From: Spongilla lacustris
Lineage: Eukaryota; Porifera; Demospongiae; Spongillida; Spongillidae
DNA length: 64,000 nt
Assembly (NCBI GenBank): GCA_949361645.1
Contig: OX442436.1
Span: 4,154,032 to 4,218,031, forward strand
Direction: 5' to 3'
Within the stretch, counting starts at the first letter, position 1; every line of letters starts with the position of its first letter. Shown one piece after another: positions 56,052 through 64,000 of the stretch. The notes under the pieces were generated by a model. It was not told where the DNA came from. It saw nothing but the letters and a program-made list of their open reading frames with translations, and searched no databases. The position numbers and the translations under genes are program-made.

Positions 56052-56201
56052 ATGGCGTCGCGACAACAACAAACGCTCGCAGTCCGACCTGGCAGACCAG
56101 GGTGCGAAAAGCACTTGAACACTGCAGAAATACTCCGTTGTGGAAATTTGGAGTCATCATTAAGACGGTACATGATGAAACCCGAGCTCACAGCGACGTA
56201 A
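56052..56201 (+). CDS. small conserved ORF, 49 codons (element B)
   Basis: Counterpart of 39884-40033, with the same start context and stop and one conservative residue change. The surrounding DNA has accumulated indels, which is mild evidence that the frame was kept. No known domain. Confidence 0.25.
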   Translation: MASRQQQTLAVRPGRPGCEKHLNTAEILRCGNLESSLRRYMMKPELTAT

Positions 56202-57436
56202 TTGGTATTAACGTGTTTAATATTAACAGATGACGAGGAAACGGGCTCAGATTTGTTTTTGGATCTGATCACATGCAACATCAGGGCTCAATATGGATGT
56301 GGCTTTGCTATGACGTAAGTCAAGCGCATGTAAGAGACAGTGGTTGTTCTGAAAGATGAAATGGGGAGAGCTAGAGAGAGCGGGAGGGAAGACACGTGGT
56401 ATCACCTTGATTTACGTGCATTATTCCCCTTCATTAATTTCACTATCAGTATGTAAGGTGCTGCACTATTAGTGTACTGCACGTAGCAGTAGGGTTTCTG
56501 AGCTTAGCATCTGCTGATCATTACCCATGCAATGCAACACATAGTTGATTACATCATTTCTGTGTTGTTTGGAAGTTAGGTGTTCTATTTCAGTTTGGGG
56601 AGGCTGTATGACATTGATGAGCAATGTGGGTTGCATGGTAGAAGCACATGCAACTATCATTGTGTGCTATCTCTGGTCTGATGTCATCCTAATCTCTCCC
56701 CCCCCCCCCTTAGGAGATGAATTTGATGCTGTGTCAGTGTAGGGCATGGGATCCACCTACAGCATTGTGAACTTTCAGAGTGCATCAAAGTCAGGCTACA
56801 CAACACAAGTTGATGCCCACTGAGTGATTGTGTGTGTGGGACTGTTGTGGATATGAGGATGGTAAGTGTTCTGTGTGGGGAAGCTATGTGATATATTGTA
56901 TATGATGCATGTGTGAGGTATCATCATTTGTGCAATTGTGTGATATTCTCCCTCAAGAGTATCGAAATGAATTTGATGTGTAGGGCATGTGGTCCACCTT
57001 TGAGTTATTAAGTGTGTGGACGAAAGTTGCTAAACGTGAACGAGACAGCACTTGCAAGTAACTTTAACGTGAACAAGACAGCACTCTTGTGGGTACTCAC
57101 TTGTGCTTGCGTACATGCATATCAGTACTTTTTAACCATGCCATGTAGCTTATTACTTACGCACATGCATATTGTTTATGCTGCATGCATATTAACCGCT
57201 AGAATGTTCACCTGCACCAAGTGCAGGTATAAGTATTGGGCTACCTGCGTGCTGAAAAAAGCAACCTGTATATTTGAAACCCTGTAAATTCTACTAAGGG
57301 GTGCTCAAAGCTCCACGCGCACATACTGGCCAGACTGTCCATGCAGCATGGGTCATGTCCTCACCAAGGCAATAGTTAGCTCCTTGACTTGGATTCACTA
57401 AATGGTATACAGCGAGTGAAAGAATACATACATCAT

Positions 57437-58168
57437 ATGGGACAGTTTCCAAGAAAATGGCCCTTCGTTTAGGATTATAAAATCTTATAAAATTGCTTTG
57501 CATTTGAATCATAATAACTTCTGAATGGTTAAGGCTATCGACTTCCTATTTTCAACACTTCGTACCACACCATTTCTCTACGGTAAAATACATTTTGGGG
57601 TCTTGCACTTGCTCCGTGCCAGTATTGCAACATTCGATACCCCACCAGGTTCAAACCCGCCATAACTTTCTGTAGGAGTAATCAAATCGCTTCAAATTAG
57701 GTTTGTAGGTAGAGAGGTCCTATATCTATCGATTTGTTCTGTTCGTTAATTTTTATGCATCCGTTACGGAGATGCAGTTGAACAAACTTCGTGCACGTTT
57801 TCCTGCTTGATTCGCGCCAATGTTATAATCCCCACCTCCCCATACATTGAGCGGAATGCAATTTGCCCAAATCTGTGGTGCAAATCGAGTGCGAAAATGT
57901 GCACATAGTTTGTTCAACTGTATCTCCGTAACGGGTGGATAAAAATTAACGAACAGAACAAATAGATAGATATAGGGCCTCTCTACCTACAAACCGAATT
58001 TGAAGCGATTTGATTACTCCTACAGAAAGTTATGGCGGGTTTGAACCCGGTGGTGTGGTATGCAGTGTTGACAATAGGAAGTCGATAGCCTTAACCGTTC
58101 AGAAGTTATTATGATTCAAATATTATAAGATTTTATTATTATAAACGAAGGGCCATCTATCCCATATA
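57437..58168. mobile_element. foldback element (ATATGGGACA family), complete, in element B
   Basis: The left end ATATGGGACAGTTTCC at 57437 and the right end ATCCCATAT near 58168 enclose two complementary arms. For example, GGTTCAAACCCGCCATAAC near 57650 pairs with GTTATGGCGGGTTTGAACC near 58030. The central 300 bases match the foldback in intron 3 of ABCG copy 2 (GATTTGTTCTGTTC, GTTCAACTGTATCTC, CATACATTGA). Confidence 0.7.
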
Positions 58169-58308
58169 ATAATATAAAGGCCAATGTACACAGCGTATAC
58201 AAACATAATGGAGAAAGGCTGTGTATAGAGTGCATTAAAAATGGCTGAGAGTTGTATCTTGCGTGAAGCATTAGCACATTTGCTTTTTTTACTCACACTA
58301 ACTAACTG

Positions 58309-59369
58309 TTAATCTCCAGGCATTGGTCCTAGATCTAGAACATTGGTGGTCCTACATCTAGGACTGCTACATTTCAACTTCGAAATTAATTCAAATAAGC
58401 ATTGTATATTTCAACTTATCGTCTCCAATCTTAGTTGGATAAATAGTAGTTAAGAAGAAAACACTATAATGATAGATTGTCACCTACGCATACATGTAGG
58501 CATTGCAAATCACTTTTTGTTTTCCAAACAGTGAACAAACAATTTAGCCAACATTTGAAATAATGAGGATCAATTTACCAAAGAAGGCTACTTGCAAAGT
58601 GGCGGCAGAAAACAATGCCAACATGCTGCTAGTGCTATGTATGCTGTTGGTGCACGCCCCTCATTTAGCTGGAGTTCCGATTTGCAAAAAACTTACAAGA
58701 AGCATTCTTCGCTTTTTTAGGCAGATATAATTTTTAACTCTTTTTGCCAAACACACACGATTTCCTACCTTTCATTAGGAATTGTAGGCAATTTTTGTAC
58801 ACTCCTCCATCTTAATTGTGTATCTAAAGAGCCAATGGTAGAATGAGCTCCAAAGCAAATTAAAAAATGAAGCCTTATGATGTTACATTATTCAAGTTCA
58901 ACATTTTATATGGTATTGAATGCAAGGACCATAGGTTGCAATAGAACATCTACACGTAGGCTAAAACAGCACTTTTTGCCTACAAGGCTACATGTAGGTG
59001 TTTGTTCGATCTACCATTAACAATTCATTTATTTTTCGATATTACTGTAGCAGAATGAGTTTTTTTTGTAAATTAAGTGGAGAAAGTGAATCAGTTGTTT
59101 TTTTTTTGTTTTTTTTTTTGCTTTTAACTTCACACCCATATGTGCTCTATTTCAGGGGACATACATTCTGCTTCAGACTATAAATGATTGCATTTACATG
59201 AAGAGTAAAATTAGCATTCAGGAGGAGAATTTATATTTGAGCTAGCCATAGTGAGTTTATGAGCACTCTTTCCATTAACCAATTACATTTCATGATTTTA
59301 ATACACAAATGTAGGGTTATTTATCACCGCATCCACGAGAAACGCGGGGAAATTTAGTCTATTTTGAGG
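58309..59369. other. element B-specific DNA with TTAA-MITE-like end
   Basis: Begins GTTAATCTCCAGG with palindromes CCTAGATCTAG and CCTACATCTAGG, like the TTAA MITE termini. The interior does not match the other copies and a right end was not located. CTACACGTAGG-like motifs recur near 58950-59000. No gene recognised. The segment is missing from element A. Confidence 0.35.
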
Positions 59370-60547
59370 CAAACCGAAAAATGATTAATTCCCTCTAGAT
59401 AGAATTGCTTGGTTTTAAGTGGAAATTTCACTACATGTACTGTTATGAGGCATGTTGCATTTTTTGTATCTCAAACAGACATACCATTGGCTCGAAACAT
59501 CATTGCATAGTTGATTGGTTCTAGCGTTATCGCATACGAGGTACAGATTTTTAAAATAACATATTTCTTCTAGAGCATTACAATAAATGCGTAAAAACTG
59601 TATGAAACTATGTGAAAATGGTTTAAAATTATGGCTCTAAGTTATCAACTCTCACGGTCAGTGTGATATGCAGTGCAAGGTAATGAAATAAGAAAACGGC
59701 ATTACCGCGAGTGAATTTTTGCGTGGGCAGACTTCAAGAATCTTTCTTCCTGTTTTACTAAATAACATACCATGACTCTATCCAGACAGGTACAGACTGT
59801 ATGTTTTGGTAGAACTTGCAAAACCTGCCTTCGCTGGCACTTTGGATAACTTGCAAAACCTGCCTTTGCTGGCACTTTGGATGAGTGGACCACGCCCCCT
59901 GTCTACTGCGAGCGAAAATGTCTTGTAACTTACTGCTGAAATCGAGTGCAATAGAAGCTTTGGCTTGTTTTTATGTACCCTCCTATAGTTGTATAACCCA
60001 GCAATTTTGATTCAGTAATACTCAAGGTGGTGGGAAACATGACTCTGAAAAAAGTGTATGCGAGGGCATTTACCACATCACGTACCCATTCGATATTTTC
60101 ATGTAACAGGGAGTTATTTATAGAGCACCATTGCAGAAAAAGTAGAAATTACTATTTACAAATGGGTGAGCTTTCTGATCATATTTTTTTCCAGTCAAAA
60201 AAACGATAGGAGGGAATTATAAATATTCACAAATGCCCCAAAATTTCCCCATGTCTCTCATGGATGCGGTGTTATAAAGTGTTGAAATGGATATAAAATA
60301 GTAATTACACATACATACTTTGAATTGGTTAACCCTTTCTCATCACGGATAATTGAATACCATTATTGTGTTTGCAGCAATATTACTGCAACCAACAACA
60401 GTAGGAGCATTTCGAATGGCATGCTGTGCACTTTCATTGCACATAAGGTGTTGATTCAGTTTTCATCTGATACATTGGTTGTACATAATTAGTGGTGAGT
60501 AGTGTGACCGTCATAGGCCTAAAATGCAGAGAAAAAATAATACAAAT

Positions 60548-60787
60548 TCATACATGTACATCTAGAAATAGAATTATAGTTGCCTCCTCAATGACTTCCT
60601 CTTCATTTGAATGTCGGCAAACTGTTCGCCCATCTTCTAGATATTCATTAAAAATCAGCTGGTGACCCAGTTTGCCAATGAATGCAATAAAGCTGTCAAC
60701 ATCTTTGGGATCTGAAAAAGCCTGCTCAGACTCATATTTGTAGGCCATATAGGCATCAACAGTGCAGATCCCAAAAAATGGTTCCAA
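60548..60787 (-). pseudogene. DDE transposase-like C-terminal relic (element B)
   Basis: Counterpart of 42535-42960, with identical residues across the VDAYMAYKYE...LIFNEYLED part. Confidence 0.35.
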
Positions 60788-61235
60788 ACATGTGATACCA
60801 CCAACAGTCAGTGTACCATGTCACATTCCATTGCCAGCGAACCTTGGTGCAATATCGACTACACTAACGTTTTCACAATCATGTGCGGTCGTTTGACATG
60901 CTACCTCTTATGGTGACATGGGTGAATGCTTGGCTGTGGAGCCGCAATTTGATATGATGAATTTGAGGTTCTTCTTGGCCTGTATGGACAGTTGTTGCCT
61001 CAAGCAGAATGTGATCACCAATTCATATCCTCAGACTCTCCTGTAGCCCACATGGTTAATAAATGCTTAGGGAAACCTTAAGTTGCTCCATGGCCACATG
61101 GTTAATAAATGCTTAGGGAAACCTTAAGTTGCTCCATGGCTGTTTAGAGCCTCTAGTGTTTTCACCGAGGAAAAGGCACTATTGACATGTACAACATGCA
61201 AGGATCCAAAATAGTGCTATGTTAATCGTAAGGTG

Positions 61236-61244
61236 CCCCCCCCC
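61236..61244. repeat. short poly-C tract (element B)
   Basis: Nine C where element A has 27 (43291-43317). Confidence 0.9.
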
Positions 61245-63576
61245 ACGTCATTGCATCACATGCAAGCCAAGAATTATTTTATTTTATCTTATTTTACGAG
61301 CACTAAAGGAATTGAGGCATTGAGGTTAATAATAGCCTTTGTAAGGATTCTTAAGAGTTGTACTTCAGCGCAATGCAGTTCAATAGCACCTTGGCATTAC
61401 ATATAGCAATCTTGAACATAGGACACCAAGACTAGGTACTTAATATTGCTTCAAGAAAAAATGAGAAAAGTGTCCATTTATAATTGGTAGTAAAATCTAG
61501 GCTTCAAATTGATATTGGCACGTATTTATCTGTTCCTAAGCTGAATTTGAAAGATAGGAAGGTAGCTATAGATGCCAGCTGTGCATGTAAATAAAAAAAA
61601 GGCACTTATGTAGAAAAAGATAATAGTCTTGTTTACATAAGTGGTTAGAATTGTGGTCAACTCATAAAGCATGAAATTATTGAGGTCAAGAGTTAATAAT
61701 TTATATCCTTACATATGTTAGTATGTTTAGTATTTTGTTTCTGAAACTCAGACACATGTGTGATGGATTGGTTAAGATTGACCCCTCTACGTGTTCTGCA
61801 CTACCACTAAAGTAATTAAGGAAGTAATTTCATTGGACCTGCCCCCCAGTCACAAACTTGTTCTCTTTGATTGCTTGTATCACCGGCTCCTTGTCACTGC
61901 TGAGGGTAGTTTCATTTTCCAAATGACTAAAAGAGGCATTCGGCATCCTCATCAAGATTGCAACACTTCCGCTTCCCCGAACTGTTTCATCCGTGGTTGT
62001 GCCATCCGACCACTTTATGCGATTCTGACACTGGTGACCTGCTCCGATGACCTGTGCAACACTTCTAGAACAATTCTGATTCTTTTTATTTTATTTTAAA
62101 TCTTTCCTACAACAGCATCACCAACGATGAAGTTGTTTCCCATTTTCGCTGTAATGCCCACAAATTGATGGATGTGCAATGTTTGTATGCTTTCATCTTG
62201 TAACACAAGATGAAAGATAATGGAAAACCAAGTAGCATGCACTAAATACTAAATAAGACGAAACATTGTTAGAGTTTTAAAAGCAGCCATTTGTTTTTTT
62301 CAGCACCTTAGTTAGTCCTAGGGCGATTGGAGGTTAAAAAGGTTGAAGTATATTATGACTGAGGTTGCTAAAGAAGTTTCAGTAATAGAACAATGCACGA
62401 ATTTGATCATGTAGGCCCTTTCAAAATGGGTGTGTACCTTATAGGCAAACCAATATGACCATAACACTGTATTGTATATACAAACCACATATCCACTGCT
62501 GTGGGCAAACCTGGTAAATGTTTTGTTTGTACCAAGTAGTGTAATTTAGGCTACCAAAAAATGTACCACCTGCATGGTACAATTTTTGTGTGCCAGACTA
62601 TGGATATGAGGATAGCAGGTGTTCAGTGTGGGGAAGCTGTGTTATGAACCTTGTATATGGTGCATGTGTGACAGAGTAGAAGCATACAATGTATGCAATC
62701 TCTTGTGTGATGTCATCTTATTCACCCCCTCCTCTCCCGCACAAGCAGTGTTGGTGTAGGGAATTGAGTCCACCTATAACATTGTATGTTGTGACCTGCT
62801 GGGCATCTTGAGCACATTCATTGTGCACCAATGGCTACCAATAAAGGTGGATATGAGGATGGTTTTCTGTGTACTGTGTACATTGTGGGGATGGTGTAAA
62901 ATCATTGATTGGGTAAGGGTGTGCAAACAAATAATACCCATAGTACAGTATAGCATGCATGCAGATTAATATAAAGGATTGGACGGTACTATTGTAGTGT
63001 GGGTTGTATTGTAGACGCTTATGCAAGTATTATTATATCACCTATTCTCCCCTCTGCCTTCAGCACAGAGATGGTTTTTATGCTGCATCAATGCATAATC
63101 ATATATATCAGTGAGGATGTCTAGTGGTGCTGTGGGAACCTAGTGGGATCATCCTGGTGTTCACAGTGGATAGATCAAGTGGAGGTGGTAACTACTCTGC
63201 TGTGGCAACAGTTGCTGTTCCTGCATCCCCCAGTTACCGTGGTAGCCAGATACTGTAGCTGCAAGCAGCATTGGTTCCACCAACCCCAAACACACAAGTA
63301 GGTTTGCAGCATGTCCTTGCCAGATTGAGTAGGCTGTGGGCTTGTAAACTCTTTTTTCTGTGGAACAGGGGTGTATTTATTTCTATGTCTACAAAACCTA
63401 CTTGCAATTCATGAGGAAAAAAATCTAGGATTTCAATTAGGACAGTTTCAAGGCAGAGGGGAGGGGATATGCCCTCCCACACAAAGTTTTAATGTGATAG
63501 TTGGTTTATGCAGCCTCATACTAGCACTAGCTTTGCAGTGCATTGTACTGCGATATTCCACCAATTAATTTTACCT

Positions 63577-64000
63577 TTAATCCCCCGTTGTCCTACGCTT
63601 AGGACACAATTAATTTTTAGCAAACTCACATGAGCAGAGAACAAATCAAAATCTCATTGTATTGTAGAAACGGTTATCAATTCAGAAAATACTGGTGCTT
63701 CCTTGCAATTCAGATTCAACTACAGTCAATAGTGCATTGCTAAAAGATGCATTTTTGGTAAATCGCAAACCAACTTCAAGTACCAACACATAATGTTACA
63801 AAGAGCAGAATAACATGTTAATGGAAAACAGCACTAAGCAAATAAAAATGTAGATTGTAGATTTGGAATTTGCTAGCTCGACAAACGTATGAAGGATAGG
63901 TATTTGTCAATCGCTTGTTGCTGGAATAGCAAATAGAATGGACAAAATCTTGAAAACGTACAGTGCGTTTTTGGTAAATATGGCAAAACCAATCACTGCC
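63577..64000. mobile_element. TTAA-bounded MITE inside element B, cut by window end
   Basis: Same insertion as 45691-46368 in element A, beginning TTAATCCCCCGTTG. It is incomplete only because the window ends. Confidence 0.65.

Larger units (their letters stand above)
47137..64000. mobile_element. giant DNA transposon, copy B (right end outside window)
   Basis: Head-to-tail second copy, aligning with element A from its first base to about A position 46115, where the window ends. Element B keeps about 1.74 kb that A lacks (57630-59369), carries a small local inversion relative to A (55000-55079), and differs by small indels and substitutions. At least 16.9 kb is present. The right terminal repeat should lie about 1 kb beyond the window. 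Confidence 0.85.

Noticed and set aside
31044..64000. Polinton/Maverick identity of the giant elements
   Set aside because: Long termini, 6-bp duplication, size and an rve integrase fit, but no polymerase B, packaging ATPase, protease or capsid frames are visible, and the termini begin with TAT, unlike the AG ends I recall for Polintons.

Overview
The window is eukaryotic and animal-like: AT-rich, with multi-exon genes (GT-AG introns of about 60 bp to 3 kb), CA microsatellites, many DNA-transposon remnants and a strong excess of the palindrome TACATGTA. Gene content and gene structure point to an invertebrate, possibly a sponge or cnidarian. That assignment is an inference.

Left part (1-30.8 kb). 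Three host genes lie in the same orientation. Two are complete ABCG2-like half-transporters, reconstructed exon by exon: ABCG copy 1 (5061-14101, 16 exons, 639 aa) and ABCG copy 2 (22509-30458, 16 exons, 643 aa). They share every intron position and phase, so they are tandem paralogs. Exons 4-6, which carry the ATPase core, are nearly identical between them, while the flanking exons have diverged. Between them is an intronless alpha-arrestin gene (14333-15295, 320 aa) that lacks the usual PPxY tail. Intergenic DNA and introns hold foldback elements, a hAT-like element of 1000 bp, TTAA-bounded MITEs, two reverse-transcriptase fragments, a 600-bp polypyrimidine tract and simple repeats. A 1.24-kb near-perfect inverted repeat sits about 110 bp upstream of the copy 1 start codon.

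Right part (31.0-64 kb). Two head-to-tail copies of a giant DNA transposon fill this half. Copy A (31044-47128, 16,085 bp) has terminal inverted repeats of about 425 bp, each carrying six 21-bp subterminal repeats, and is bounded by the 6-bp target duplication GTATCT. Copy B starts at 47137, eight bases after copy A ends, and runs off the window. Each copy carries a degenerate rve/DDE integrase gene in two visible exons, a duplicated relic of its last exon, a broken PHD-finger exon, a minus-strand remnant resembling another DDE transposase, and nested MITEs. The integrase copies share frameshifts and also have private lesions, so neither copy can make the full protein. The giant transposon is the most unusual object here; its superfamily is not certain from sequence reading alone.
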